From assembly GCA_015501055.1 (NCBI GenBank), contig JADNYV010000045.1, positions 1-64,000 on the forward strand: a stretch of DNA of 64,000 bases, in the 5' to 3' direction. The notes beneath the pieces were generated by a model. It saw only the letters and a program-made list of their open reading frames with translations, had not been told where the DNA came from and made no database searches. The stretch's first letter is position 1, and every line of letters starts with the position of its first letter. Origin of the DNA: Mucidula mucida (Eukaryota > Basidiomycota > Agaricomycetes > Agaricales > Physalacriaceae). The translations under genes were made by a program, and so were the position numbers. Shown one piece after another: positions 33,301 through 45,721 of this stretch.

Positions 33301-35353
33301 CTATTGAACGTTCACCCCGTCGTCCCAGTGGTTATAGCTCATCCCAGTCCTATCCGGACTCATAACCCTCGCATACTCCAAAAACAGTCTATACACCCGT
33401 CAGCCTCCCCACCCAACGTTTTAAGCTCACCAAAACCACCTAAAGTTATAAGCAGTCATGTCCTCCTTCCTCCAAAACGTCTTGGCCCACTTGCTCCCCG
33501 CATACGCAATCCGCTTCGCCTCTGCATCATGCGCACCCTCCCCGTTGAGCCCACCCCTAAACCACAGCAAGCTATCCCACAAATCGCTATAATCATTCTG
33601 CACCGGCACATAATGCACCCACTCCTGCGCACGGTCGAGCCACCACTCGGGTAGATGGTGCTTTTGAATATGAGCGAGCGCGTAGATATCAGCCGGTGGA
33701 AGCGGGAGGACCAGCCGTTCCCGTCCACATCCAGAATGAACTTGTACCGATACGCCTCCTCGGTCGTGTGCCGCATGGAATAGAATGGATACAGCTTCTC
33801 GAGCGCGGCGCATACAGGCTCTCTACACTGGGACGGCGGATCTATGAACCCAATGTCCAGCATCGCAGGCGCATAGCGCGCCTTGGAGACGGTTATAAAC
33901 GTCTCCCCCTCGTCCATCCAGTTCAGCAGCGTCAAGTTGGTGTCGAAATCGCGCGTAGCCCATTCCGCCATACGCGCCCGGTGCGCGCTGCGCCACTCGT
34001 GGTCGCCCCCGGCCCAGATACCAGTGTCCTTACCACGCCATTCCAGCCGTGCGTCCCATTTCTCTTCCCATGAGCAGTCATCCGACTCGTTGTATTCCCC
34101 CCGCCATGCTATCGTGTGCGCAAGTGTGATGTCCTGGTGCATCGGGCTCGGCGAGTACGAGAAGCTCGGAACGAGAAACGACTTGGCGTACGGACCCTTA
34201 TGATGAGAGAGGAATTGACCGTGGTGCCGAAGAATCGAAGGATGCTGGCACGGATCCATGGCTTTGCGATGATCGAAGATGAACGATTTTGTCGTGGAGG
34301 CGGGAGAAGGTGGGGGTAGGGGAGTGGTGAAGTCGATAGGATCTCTCCATGCTGGACTGAGCGGATCGCATCCCGAAATCCAACCATGATACTTCATGGA
34401 TACTTGGGGATTGTATGCATCGAGATCTTCCAGACAATCAAGTTGGCGCGGACAAACGAAGAAAAAAACTTACGACTTCCAGCGCTTGCGTGTTGAAGAA
34501 TGACGCGCTTTAGTTCCCAGTCAAAGACATGCTCCGGATTGTCATGAGGTACAAACACCGCCCTGAACGGAGGGATGAACTCTTCGACGCCTTCGAGGGT
34601 CTCTATAACGCTCATCGCCCCATCGGTATGATAACTGAAACCTTGCTCCGGGAGAGAATAGTTGACCATCTTGATGATGCCCCCAGCCACTTTGCCGAGC
34701 GTGTACGAGTCCCGATTGGCCTCAAAATCCATTTCGATACGCGCCAAATCCGCGGGAGTGTATCCCCAGAACGGCTCGATATCGTGATATATCTGATCGT
34801 ACTCGTCGGGGAGTTGCACATTGTGCTTTTCGACGTATGCCCACCATTTGTCGAAACCTAGGGGCGGCGCTCTGCCATAACGCCGTTCATACTCGATGAC
34901 AGCGTGATGCAACGTTTTACTCGCTCTCTTGAGCTTTCCTTCCCACTTGCGTTGAGCGTACGCGATAATTTCAGGAATGGGATGAGAGGCAGCGGGATCG
35001 GGAGATACGGACACAAGTCCGTTGGAGCGGAAGCGATGTTTCCCAGGCGTGGAGGTAGTGGTATGTGTGGACAGAGACTTTGCCTTGGGTGGCGGGGGAG
35101 GAACTGTAGGTCGGCCAAACTCTTTTGCCTTCAAAGGTACAGAGTCGGCGTTCGGCATCTCCACGGGCTCGGAGGAAGGAGAATTGTTCTGCACGACAGT
35201 GACACTTTTAAACGTAATGTTCGTCGTATGGACTCCGAAGAAGCCTCGCAAGTAGCCGATGCCGACAATAGAGATCGCGAGAAGGACGAGGTAGAAAATT
35301 TGTCGTGGGGGTCGACGGTGGTTGGTGAGGGGTTTGTACATGATGAAGAACAA
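33301..35353 (-). CDS. GT90 / CAP10-like glycosyltransferase, type II membrane protein
   Basis: Family of the capsule-associated xylosyltransferase CAP10; probably adds sugars to glycans in the Golgi. Start at 35,353 (MFFIMYKPL) or Met 5 at 35,341. One membrane span (IFYLVLLAISIVGIGYL), a Pro/Ser-rich stem, then SHPIPEIIAYAQRKWEGKLK, GFDKWWAYVEKHNVQLPDEY. The second exon has MKYHGWISGCDPLSPAWRDP, PMHQDITLAHTIAWRG and the family core YRYKFILDVDGNGWSSRFHR, SLIFKSTIYPEWW, HYVPVQNDYSDLWDSLLWF. Last exon (from 33,388) ends MSYNHWDDGVNVQ. One base is missing near 33,650 in a run of C, just at IYPEWW; everything else is in frame. About 640 residues. Confidence 0.85.
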
Positions 35354-36751
35354 TGCAGAAAGAAAGTCGAACAGCGAAAAGATCGTGTGGCGTCAACGGA
35401 CGCCGTGAATGAATGTTGGCTACCGAATACAATCAGCAAGCTACTACAACGACATGAGGAGACCTTTTACCCTAAATCACGAAGCCTGACAGGCGGCGGT
35501 GGTGGTGTGAAGGAAAGCGTTAAAGGAGGAATGCCTCTGTTAGGAGCTTCCGAGGATCCTCGACGGAGGACAGACAGTTCCTAAACTATGATCGAAGTCG
35601 ATGGCCGCGTTGACACAAGTGGATATGAAGTGGTCTCCAAGGTCCAGGACTCCATGGTCGGATATTCACGCGGGAAAGTAGGCTTTGCAGCGACAACATC
35701 GACGACGGTGAATGATCATGATAGTTGTATGAAGCATAACGAATTGTTGTCGATCTAAGGTACGCGCGGGGCGATCACTGACAGTGACAGCGCAGCCCAT
35801 TCCGTCAGATTTGCAACCATAACGGAAGAAATTTTGGATCTGAAGGGGTCCTTTATATATGGCGATCGCGTTGACCAGCAAACTGAATTTTACAAGAAGA
35901 AGTTCAATGCTTGAATTCAAAGAGGTATTTTGTTTTACCGTGGCGCCGATCCGAAAAATGTTGAATGTTGCACAAAAGAAAAGGTTACTTTCATATGATA
36001 GCGCATGGAACCATGACGGGACACAACCAAATCGGCTCGATTTGAAGCCCTTGACCCTCGGACGCGGAAGTAAAGCGGCTCACAGGAAGAAAACAAGTCC
36101 TAAGGTCGAATTAAGTAGAAAACGGAATTTATTCTGCGATGAAGACCTTACCTCAAGGTCAAGATAGAGAACATGCTGAACTTGAAACGCGTCGCTGGAT
36201 ATTGACCGACGTTACAGTGCGGCCATGCTCGAATGATCGCTGTAACATTCGAGTCCCGTACGTTCAAGAACAGCAACAACTTGGCATATCTCAACCTTAT
36301 GGTTTACGGCGTGCAGGATTGGCACGGCCTCACACAATTGACGCCCCCAAGACGTCGCGTCAAGTAAACCCCAAGTCATACCAATTTCAGCGCGTCTCTG
36401 TGTCGATATCAAGCAGGACTGAGAAAGATGATGGTGGGAAGTAAACCTGAAGTTTACGTACTCCTCCAAATTTGGTGTATATTTCCCACGATAGCCATAG
36501 CGTATTTTCACCCACAAGCTCGCGTTCTCGCGCCATTAAACGCGTTTTCCGCGTGTCCCTTAAGCCATATCACACGCGATTCCATGGTAATACCTTGAGA
36601 TCCTTTCCTTCTTCCTAGATGTTCATATCGGTATCCCGTCTACATTTCCGTGCTGAGGAGAACAGATGCCACTTGACGAGGACCGCGCTGCAGGATTCTC
36701 TGTGGCGTTTAAAACTTACAGTCTCTCACGCAGTAGCCACTACCTCATTTC
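35354..36751. other. intergenic, nothing recognised
   Basis: Contains the GT90 promoter. Short frames (for example 35,666-35,920 minus) have no recognisable protein. Confidence 0.35.
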
Positions 36752-37020
36752 ATGCACTATACCGCCACGACCGTTCATGAGAGCGCGCTGGTCAGTGCTA
36801 TTCAACATCACTCTGGCGCTTCCAGCAATTTCGCCGAGTCATACGTTCGCAGTCTCGCGGTGAACTCATCAAGCAAGCAGGAAGCTGACGGAATCGCGCC
36901 GGATGACCCTATCAAATCAAAGGTAAGCGTTCTCACACCGCGCAACGAAAGGCAAACAACAATCAGTCATAACATTAATAATAACAATCGTAGTACAGTT
37001 CAACTCGCCACAACACCATA
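36752..37020 (+). CDS. possible small gene, unrecognised
   Basis: MHYTATTVHESALVSAIQHH...PDDPIKSK, then a good intron pattern (donor GTAAGCG, acceptor CGTAG at about 36,993). The second exon would run into the antisense of the Zn2Cys6 gene end. The amino-acid composition looks like protein, but no homologue is known to me. Weak call. Confidence 0.25.
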
Positions 37021-39375
37021 ATCCGGACTCCACCCCTGCCCGTCTCCTACAGGCTGCATCCCCTCAAACCCTTGGAACCCCGTCCAATCCAAATGTGTCC
37101 CCAGCGCGGACAGATCAATGTTCCACTTGCCCCCGGCGTGCACATGGACAAGCCTCGGCGACGCCCATTCCCCTTTCAACGCTTTCACCACCAGCCCATA
37201 CCCGCCCCCCTCCATCTCGTCTTCCCCTTCCAAAAGATTCCCCAACACCCCGGCGACATTATCCGCGCGCGCCAGCGCCGCATCTGCCAAATCCCAATGC
37301 CACTTGTCCCTGGCCTCCTGTAATGCCACTCTCAATCGTGCAAGCAAGAATATCGGATTCAATGACGGTGGCACAGGGAGCAGTTTCTTCGCCTCCCCAT
37401 CTTCACCAGTGAATGACGGCGGTGGCGCATCCTCCCCTACACTCGCCGTAGTCGCCAAGCTCAGCCGAATCAAGCTGCTCATCACGCTACTCAGCACATG
37501 CCCAACATGCACCAGCCACCACCCATCAAATATTCCCTCCTCGCCCTTTTTGTTCAGCGACACGATATAATCCACCGCCTGCGCATACCGCGTCAACGTA
37601 TCCGGATCAGGCGTAAACGGCGCACCAAGCCCAATCGCCAGCTCGATCGCTATTCTCCTGATCATGCACCGCAGACCAAGCAGCGACGTGATGAACGACG
37701 CAAATCCGGGAATCTCCCTCTCCTCGTTGACGTGCGTCCGGACCTCCGTCACTAGTTCCTCCACATCCGCTTCAATCTCCACGACACGCGCCACTCTTTC
37801 CTCTCGCTCCTCCCGCCGTGCCATGACAGTACAGATCTCGCGCTGCAGACGCGCGACTACGACTGCCAGACGACAAAGAAGATGAAACGCGAGTCCGTCT
37901 CCTTCGCTGCATGTCCGAATGGACGCTAGCGATGGAATGCTCACGTCGTGATTGTTCGCCTGGATATGCGACGGACGTGAGTTCAGAAAGGACATCCAAC
38001 CTGCACTTGGTCAGCATGTAACCGACTGGCAATGTCATCGAAACGAACCATCGTGCACCCTTAGTCCCCACCATAACACTCTTCGCCAGTCCTTTTCCCA
38101 TTCCGGAATGCCCCACTCTGTAGGATCGAGATGGAGCCCAATGAGTTGCGCCTGGGCGACTGCCTATACGCGTTCATTCAGCGGTGTATCCGCACGAAGA
38201 GAGTACAGACCTACTTTGGCGAGAATCAGGTATAATTCCTCTGCGTCTCCAACCGGCCGCGCAGATACATCTAGCAGGGCGTCCGAAATAGCAGCAAGCG
38301 AGGATCGGTGTATCCCGTTACCTGACGAAGTAGGCAACGTTTCTCGGACGCGTTTAACAAATGGCCTGTACACGCCGCCAGGTAGATGATTAAGGGCCGA
38401 GATATACACCTTGGCCAGTAGCGGTGCCGGATATCCTGCAGTTCCTGGCGTGGAGGAAGAATGGGAAACGCGGCATTGCTTTTTTGGAGGAAAGTTTCCA
38501 AGAGAACGGCGGGAGGAGGTGGGGGTGGATGACGAGTGACAGAACGGTATGTATAGGCGCAAGGATGGATGATGATGACGGACGGGTACGTGCGTTCTCG
38601 CTTTCGATTTTGTGACTGAAGATGACATATTGGGGTTTGCTGCTATCCAGGGAGATCTGGCGGATATGTTCGTCGCCTTGGGCTGGCAGGAAATTTAGGT
38701 TATGACTGAGGCAGGGGATCATCACTCACATCCTGCTCTTCGCGCGCCTACGGGCAGCAAGTCGTCTGTCAAAACGGACGTGATCATATGGTAACCCAGC
38801 GTTTCCTCCAAGGACACTTTGGCATCTTTCCTTCCCTGTATCCTCCTGGTGATTCACTACCTTCGGAATCCAATCGAACCCTTTGCATGCGGACGAGTCT
38901 ATGGTGATTTCTTCGTGATAAGCATCGCCGTACGATTGCTGGCGGGAAGACGAGGCGCGGTTCGGAGAAAGAGACCGTTTTTTGGTATTATCATTTGACG
39001 ATGATGGATTCTATCGGTCGACGCTGCCGGCTTCTTGCGCTGTCGGGGCAGCTCGTCAAAGGTACATTTCTTCCGGGTATGTCTGTTCCACGGTTAGCCG
39101 ACCGAGTCACATACTACCTCGAAATCCAACACTCACTGGCACTCAACACAAGGCGTCCCTACGACGACGATTGCGCATCGCGTCTTGGCCCGTCTACATC
39201 CATCGCACGGCCGATTCTTGCGGCTTCTGAATGGGCGCGCAAGTGTCACGGGGGGCGGGTCGTCGTTAGGAGTGGATTTCGCCGATCCACTCGTTTTATT
39301 CGTGGGAGAAGCACCGTTCGTACGAAGATGAGACGGCCCCGGTTCACAGGTTGCCGCGGCGTCGTGTCCGTTCAT
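37000..39375 (-). CDS. Zn2Cys6 (fungal-type) transcription factor
   Basis: Nuclear DNA-binding regulator. The first exon (39,375 downward) has a basic zinc cluster PCDGCRRAKTRC...PCVEC, completed after an intron by KKCTFDELPRQRKK. The middle matches the fungal-specific regulatory domain: SLAAISDALLDVSARPVGDA, LILAK, then an intron and AVAQAQLIGLHLDPTEWGIP, WEKDWRRVLWWGLRVHD, then an intron and SFLNSRPSHIQANNHDVSIP. The long last exon ends SPDYGVVAS. Between about 38,430 and 38,540 the frame changes at least twice; a lost G near 38,432 in a G run would explain one change. Gene limits are good, the exact exon map is not. Target genes unknown. Confidence 0.8.
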
Positions 39376-39827
39376 CCTTGGGCGTGGTCAACCTGCAGAT
39401 AGGCTTTTCCGATCACCCTATCCAATTCACAGCGAACGGTCGGCCGAGGCCGGCACAGCGGATGGCGTGCTTGTGTTAAAGTTCTTTGCATTTGGGCGGG
39501 GAGCTGCTGTTCGACGTTCAATGTGGCGGAAAACATACAGATGGATGAGATGAAGGCGAGAAGAAGGCGTGTTGTTGTAATCGGGTGATGCCACCGTGCT
39601 ATCCTGGTTTATCAACCGACGGACATTGCCACATGTAGAATCAGGGGAACCGACTTAACTCGGACATGACCGTTTATCAATGTGTAAAGTACGTAGATAA
39701 GTTTGACTCTGCGAGAGTCGGTGTAACAATCAGCAAAATGCGCAATCTCCGGAGGTCCTAACATGATGGAATTCAAAGGATCACTGACACAAATCTCCCG
39801 GGCAAAACCAAAGAAAATATCTTCCCA
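39376..39827. other. 5' flank of the regulator, nothing recognised
   Basis: No gene or repeat that I can support. Confidence 0.35.
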
Positions 39828-39906
39828 TTCCCTCTAGCCGACTTGAACGACTGACCTCGTCATAGATGCGTACTAGTGACGCGCTCTACCACTGAGCTAA
39901 GAGGGA
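39828..39906 (-). tRNA. tRNA-Thr (AGT) with a 7-nt intron
   Basis: Acceptor TCCCTCT/AGAGGGA, D arm GCTC-AGTGGTA-GAGC, anticodon stem CGTCA/TGACG, loop CTAGTA (anticodon AGT) followed by a short intron CGCATCT, T arm AGTCG-TTCAAGT-CGGCT with one G-T pair. Discriminator A. Confidence 0.85.
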
Positions 39907-41152
39907 TAACGCTTGGCGAGTTGCCCAAATTTTCAGGTAGTTTTCCATTACCTTCGTTTTGGCCAGCATAAAATGAACTCAAATCCAGGTGTGTCCACGG
40001 AAAGATATACTGTGCTTGAATGTTAGGCAGACGAGAAGATAGGCAATAGCACGCCAATGTGACGTAGAATAGTCACAGTGAGACTACCCAAGTATGGATG
40101 AGCAAGTGGCCTTGGCATTCCTGGTACTTACTTGATTCGCGAGAGTATGCTGATTGATGATGATCATAAGCGCACTGGAACGATGGTCATGCGTCACCGT
40201 AGTAAGTAAGCACTTAATAGTCTTCTCCGTATTTCACGCGAGCGGCGAATCGCCTTGAACTTCCAAGCAACCCAATGTACGCGCCACAGTCCGAGTCGCA
40301 TCGAATGACATGCATTAGCTCAGAAATTGAGCATATTGTTGATCGACTTGTTGTTGTGGATCGACTCTCTTCATTCTTACCGTCACAGGCAACCCGAGTT
40401 TTCAACTTTCATCAATGCACACCCGCCAGAATCGATTTTTGAGCTATTACCGGACCAGAAAACAATTGACTTACTGCTTTTCATAAAGGTGTGACGGTCC
40501 TCAGTTATGCTTGCCCTTAAGGCTTTCAAATTGCTGTGGTGCATCGCCGTGTCACCCTGTCATCATCATCATCAATTACACGGCACGGACCTTTACAGAT
40601 CGCCGGGCGCTAGACTACAGTATTGCACTACGATACTGTTTTTAATCTAGCTATCTATTCACCCTCATACATGAACCGACCCATATTCAAAGAGCGACGC
40701 TTTGGATTGGATGTCTTCCTCTTTTCTTATATGATCTGCCCTCCCCGACGTGATAGACCATCTTATCGCCGCCAGACGCCACCATGCCCTCGCAGGCTCC
40801 AAGAATCTCGTTGGATAATAGAGCTTGTTTCATCGTCACTTCGACCACGTAATCGTACATGGGTCGACCGTGCTTATTGTTTTTTTGTTCTACATAGACA
40901 ATGCTAACAAAAAGGCAACAGGCTTTCGTTCCTTTCTACCTTCCCCTCGACTCTTGGACCACAGGGATGTTGTGTCAAAGACCTGGGATGGTGCGGCCCC
41001 ATTTGAGACGGACCAGACTTCCTGTCATTTTCCCACGAAGACAAAAGCTGTAGAAGGCCAAGGCATCTTGCGTCCTGCCTTCGTGCACCCATCACCGCCA
41101 CGACAATCCTCCCAATTTTGGAGCTGTCGCATCCCAGTCGGTCCACCTTGCT
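39907..41152. other. intergenic, promoter and leader of the F-box gene
   Basis: No gene supported. A short CATCATCATCATCA microsatellite lies near 40,561-40,574. Confidence 0.35.
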
Positions 41153-42772
41153 ATGTCGCGACTATTCCTCTCCATAGCCAGCATGTTGCGTCGCCAGCTC
41201 GTCGCTGCCCCCGCCGAGGACATGAATCATCAGCAGGATTCCTCGTGTCTTGCTCTGTTCCCAGTCGGCAGCGTGTCCATCGACGGTCTGCCTACCGAGG
41301 TCCTGCAGATGATTTTCAGCAACTTGCCCGCGGTGACCTACGTCTTTTATGCGGGACCGAGCTTCTGGCCTAGGAAAAAGTGCCCGCCAATCCTTCGAAC
41401 GCCGGCCCACGTATGTCATCGATGGAGGACAATCATGAACACTGTTCCATTTGCTCTACGGCTGGTCATCGGAAACGTTGACGCTGGGACGGCGGCAATC
41501 CTTCCACTCATGGGAAATCTCGAATGCCTCTTGAAGGAACGGGACAGAGCGCCGTTCGACCTCAAGCTCGAGACGAGGGGCCTGTGGATTCCAGGCGTTC
41601 AGAGCACAGCCTTGCCAGCACCCCTCCAGCTTATTCTTCGCCTGCTGTTTGAGCGCTCACTTCAGTGGCGCTCGCTTACGTTCGACCGCATTGCCTATTG
41701 GGACATCCTTCGTTATATTCTGGACGAGCCTCTTCGTCTTCCTCGACTCGAGCATATCCACCTCGATTTTGGCGATGCTGTAGATCCTGTGAAACACGTA
41801 TCTTCTATACACGCTTTTGGGGCGGCGCCGAGGCTGCGCACCGCTCATGTGGCGGTTTACGCTTCCGGCCTCCTACTTGATTTGCCTTGGGATCAATTGA
41901 CTCATCTAACAATCAAATTCAACAACATGCCGCATGATGTTCAATTGCCGCCATCTCTGCGTCGTATCCTTCGCCTGTCAACGCAATTAACCCATCTGAA
42001 ACTCATGCCCAATTTCCATGACCGGTCACAACAATCCTCCCGCATTGAATACATGATTCCCTCTTCCGTTCGACACCTCACGGTTGGATGTGCAACACTT
42101 CTGAACATCCTCATCAGTCCCTCAGTGACGACACTGCAAGTGACATCTCTTGGACCGCCCAGAAAGCCCCCTGTGTCGATGTCTCTTGCTCCCATTCTCA
42201 ACTATATCCGCCGCTCTAGATGTGATGCGCTTAGTCGTCTTGTGATCCATGGCATTCTTTCCCAGGACTCCGGACGACACCTTCGTGAGCTCTTCCACGA
42301 AGCGCCACAACTCAGCGAACTTGAGCTGATGTTTACACCTTTGCCGGGGGCCATTCACTACGAGATTCTCGAGATTATTGATCCCTTCTCTTTGCTGAAT
42401 CTTACCAGCATCGTTCTGAGAACTTCTAGTGACTTTGACGTGTCCTTTCACTCGCGCAGGATGAAAATGGATCTCGATAATGCCTTCCACTGGCAGGGCC
42501 ACGAAAGCGAAAAGGTTCTCCATGATTTCATAGAATCTATTTTGATGGATGTCTCTGTGGTTATCGAACGTTGTCGGCAAAGTACGATGCGCAGCCGTGG
42601 TACTTCGCGATTGAGATCTATCCAAGTTCATGTTGGGGTGCAATTGTCTTGTTACGAATGGCACGTTTTGTCCACTCTTGACTTGGGCGATACGGAGGCG
42701 TTTCGCTCGCTGGAACGCTTCGCTGAGCATCCGTGTACTCCAAAGCTGAAATTGGTGGTGCATTGTAAGTGA
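41153..42772 (+). CDS. F-box protein (539 residues, single exon)
   Basis: Substrate adaptor of an SCF ubiquitin ligase. The N-terminal F-box covers about residues 43-105: SIDGLPTEVLQMIFSNLP, a loop, then PAHVCHRWRTIMNTVPFALR. The rest is a run of loosely LRR-like segments (LRTAHVAVYASGLLLDLPWD, LTHLTIKFNN, LTHLKLMPNF, VRHLTVGCATLLNILISPSV, LSELELMFTPLPG) that would bind the target. This layout is common in expanded mushroom F-box families. ATG 41,153 is followed by a second Met at residue 11. Intact over 1.6 kb, with no indel. Confidence 0.85.
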   Translation: MSRLFLSIASMLRRQLVAAPAEDMNHQQDSSCLALFPVGSVSIDGLPTEVLQMIFSNLPAVTYVFYAGPSFWPRKKCPPILRTPAHVCHRWRTIMNTVPFALRLVIGNVDAGTAAILPLMGNLECLLKERDRAPFDLKLETRGLWIPGVQSTALPAPLQLILRLLFERSLQWRSLTFDRIAYWDILRYILDEPLRLPRLEHIHLDFGDAVDPVKHVSSIHAFGAAPRLRTAHVAVYASGLLLDLPWDQLTHLTIKFNNMPHDVQLPPSLRRILRLSTQLTHLKLMPNFHDRSQQSSRIEYMIPSSVRHLTVGCATLLNILISPSVTTLQVTSLGPPRKPPVSMSLAPILNYIRRSRCDALSRLVIHGILSQDSGRHLRELFHEAPQLSELELMFTPLPGAIHYEILEIIDPFSLLNLTSIVLRTSSDFDVSFHSRRMKMDLDNAFHWQGHESEKVLHDFIESILMDVSVVIERCRQSTMRSRGTSRLRSIQVHVGVQLSCYEWHVLSTLDLGDTEAFRSLERFAEHPCTPKLKLVVHCK

Positions 42773-43155
42773 ATTCCTACGGCATGAGAGCCTGATAAGA
42801 TAAGCCTATGGCTCTGTTTGCCAGAGGAGGAATGAACTGGAATAAGAATAGGAAAGGCTGTCTGTGAAGGAAAACCAAGAACTTAGTTCTTGGGTGTTGT
42901 CGAAGGCTCGGTGTGGGCCGGCTCGCCATGAGGTTGGAAAACGGTCACATGAGGACATTCGAGGGAAACCTCCATGGGAGCAGGGTGTGGCGAGGATGCC
43001 ACCTGTAAAGGACCAAACCGAGACTTGAACGTCGGTGAAGGGGGAAGGAACCCGGAGGGAAACGAACCAATTTCCCCCACCAACGCTGAATGGGAGTAGC
43101 TGGGGATGGAGGGCGGGAAAAAACACTGGAATGACGAGGAGGAGTGCGGGAGATG
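42773..43155. other. flank between the F-box gene and the Ty3 LTR
   Basis: The minus frame 43,126-42,806 is Pro/Ser-rich and starts just beyond the LTR end, so it could be leader or gag-like sequence of another element copy. Not recognised with confidence. Confidence 0.25.
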
Positions 43156-43684
43156 GTGTTAGCGACTGACTAAGCCACGAGACTCAACCAGGTACCACAG
43201 CAAGAACTAAGGAAGAAAATGTTCGCGTTCGTAAGACTAGGCTAGGCCAGGTGTATAAACGAGATCGGAACTAAAGTACAATGATACTACACTACTGCTT
43301 ATATACTAGTAAGTCTGTGTTTGAAGCTCCTTGTCCATACGCGTTTCCACTAGGGATGCTCCACGCCCTTGACCCAGTGTTGTATGCTACTAGTCCGTGA
43401 AACCATTAAATACGAGTGGTGACTGCATGTAAGTAATAATACTGAAACAACCATGTGTGCTACGAGTGTCGGCGGTGTGTATACAATAGGGAGTCCATGA
43501 GGTATCGGCATGTATGATGTCATCCATGTGTTGGGCGTGTGTCCGACATGAGTACGGCTTCGGTAATGAAAAGGGTATGATCGGTGACGAAACAGATGGT
43601 GAAACGGTCCGTTGGTTGATAAGACAAGGCTCCCGATAAGATATGATAAGATGTGAAAATGTGAAAATATGACGATTCATAACA
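43156..43684 (-). mobile_element. Ty3-type LTR (3' LTR of the minus half-element)
   Basis: 529 bp, ends TGTTA...TAACA. Matches 47,664-48,190 in reverse and 49,701-50,228 in the same direction. A polypurine tract (AAGGAGGGGGTGATG in element sense) lies just inside. Confidence 0.85.
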
Positions 43685-43695
43685 TCACCCCCTCC

Positions 43696-45644
43696 TTAAG
43701 GCGCAAGTTCCATTCTGCGCCAGAGTCGCTCCATGAGGGCTGCAGAGGGTAGCGTGACGTCGAGGGGTTCGGTATTGGGCGGTGTCATGGGTCGGAAAAG
43801 ATGTGATGGAAATTGCGACATGGGGACTTCAATGCGAGCAAGCGCGGGTGGCTTTGGCTTGTTCGGATATTGTTGGTGGAAATCACTGATGGCTTCGTCG
43901 GCATTTTTGAGATTGCATGCCGGTTCCCATGTCTGCTTGTGTGTGCCATAACCCTTCCAGTGAACCTTGTATTGAAAACCCCCGCGGTACTTCCGGGAAT
44001 TAACCACTTTCTTAACCTCCCATTCCGGTTCGGCTCCTTCCAGCACAGGTGGTGGACGCGTGTCTCGGGGTTGCGTCGGAAATTGCGGCTCGTGGTAAGG
44101 CGTCAGCAGGGCCTCATTGAACACGGAATGGATGCTTTTCCACGTGTGAGGAATCTGGAGCTTGTAAGAGCTTGTCCCGACTTCTTGATCACTTTGAACG
44201 GCCCGAAGCGTTTGTCATCGAGCTTCTTCATTGGTCGGTCTGTGCTGAGATTCGTCCCTTCCAGCCATACTTTGTCGCCTCCTTGTACTCTACTGCGTCT
44301 GTCCGTTTCCTGTCATAAAACCGTTTCATGTCCTCTTTTGCCATCTTCAATGCCGACCCTACTTCGTCCCATGTTTTCCTCATGCCGTCGGCAAACTCCT
44401 GCGCAGTCTCGTTTCTCGATGCCGTTTTCGGAGCGGTGCCTTTGTAGGGGTGTCTGCCCATGTCTGCGAAGAACGGAGTAACCTTGGTTGCTGAGTGTAC
44501 CCGATCGTTGTAAACGAATTCGGCAGAGGGTAACCATTCATGCCAGTCGTTCTGATGGTAATTGACGAATAACCGTAAGAAATGTTCTATCTCTTGGTTC
44601 AACCGTTCTGTTTGCCCATTTGCCTGTGGATGGTACGCCGTCGTGAAGTTCCCTTCAATGCCCAACAGCCGGTATAACTCCTTCATGAAACGCGAGTGGT
44701 ATTGCGGACCTCGATCATGTATCATCTGTCGCGGCAATCCATGTATGGGGAAGATTCGATCGCGGTAAATACGAGCCATGCCTTCTGACGACAGGGTGGT
44801 GTGTGTTGGTATAATGCGTAACCGCTTTGTGAAATGGTCCACGAACGTGCTGATCGCATTGTATCCTCCCGACTCCGGCAACTCGCCGATCATGTCCGTC
44901 CCAACTTTCTCCCATGGTTCGCTTGGTATGTCTATAGGATGGAGGGTGCAGCCGGTTTTGTGCGATGTGACTTTGTAACTTGGCATTTTTGACACCCTTC
45001 CACGTATTCCCGGACGTCTCGGCTGATTCCTGGCCACCAATAGGTGCGTGTGATCAGCTTGAGGGTCTTGTATTGTCCGGGATGCCCTGCAAGCTGTGCA
45101 TCATGGTGCATTCCAATAACTCTTCCCCGCAATTCCTTGTCCTTCGGTATGTAAATACGATCCTTCCACATAATAAGTCCATTTTCCTTCTCTTCCCATC
45201 CTTTTTCTTTGTTTTCTAATGCTTTTTGTACGTATCTGTCTTTGTTTCCTTTTCTTTGTTTGATTTTGTTAAGTAATTCGTCCTCCGGTGTATCTACTGT
45301 ATGTAAAGAAAATTGAATTTGTGAAATAAAAAACTCCGGCTTGAGCAAAACAACGTTTTCGTTATCTTTTTCCCCCTTCTCAAGGCCTGTCATCCTTGAC
45401 AAGGCATCAGCTTTCCCCATCGTCTTGCCCGGCTTGTGAATCATCTGTATGTCATATTCCGCTAACTCCGTAACCCATCTCGCCTGCCTCCGATTCAACT
45501 TCTGTGGCTTCCGGAAGTACTGGAGGTTTTGATGATCGGTAAAACCTCCACCGTTCCTTGCCCAGGAGATTGCCCAGTCTATTGAGTCCATATAGCCATC
45601 ATCTCTTTGTCGTAGATCTCTATTGCGCTCATTTACGCGCGAGA
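43696..45644 (-). mobile_element. Ty3/chromovirus 3' half, minus copy: RNase H end, integrase, chromodomain
   Basis: From 45,644 downward: start of RNase H (YDKEMMAI-like, then FTDHQNLQYFRKPQKLNRRQ and KADALSRM), integrase zinc finger (HDAQLAGHPGQYKTLKLITR...CQKCQ), integrase core (DMIGELPESGGYNAISTFVD, HDRGPQYHSRFMKELYRLLG, TAYHPQANGQTERLNQEIEH) and a C-terminal chromodomain (VEKVVNSRKYRGG-like, YKVHWKGYGTHKQTWEPA). Gag, protease and reverse transcriptase are missing. Two frames with indels. A defective copy. Confidence 0.85.
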
Positions 45645-45721
45645 TCGGAGACCGTTCATAAGCGCGTTAGTCAGATCCTCGACTATGCAACGGGCGTTTT
45701 ATGCGGAGACCAGTAGCTTCG
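45645..45721. other. 77-bp loop between two head-to-head Ty3 halves
   Basis: Unique sequence at the centre of the near-perfect inverted pair. Both arms begin with the same bases (TCTCGCGCG...AATAGAGATCTACG). Confidence 0.7.

Noticed and set aside
34904..35584. 226-residue plus-strand ORF opposite the GT90 gene
   Set aside because: Antisense of the well-supported glycosyltransferase exon; composition not protein-like.
37072..37755. Long plus-strand ORFs opposite the last exon of the Zn2Cys6 gene
   Set aside because: Proline/serine-rich shadows of the coding strand with no own motif.
42806..43126. Gag gene of the Ty3 element beside the LTR
   Set aside because: Pro/Ser-rich frame without zinc knuckle or any recognisable gag sequence; position alone is not enough.
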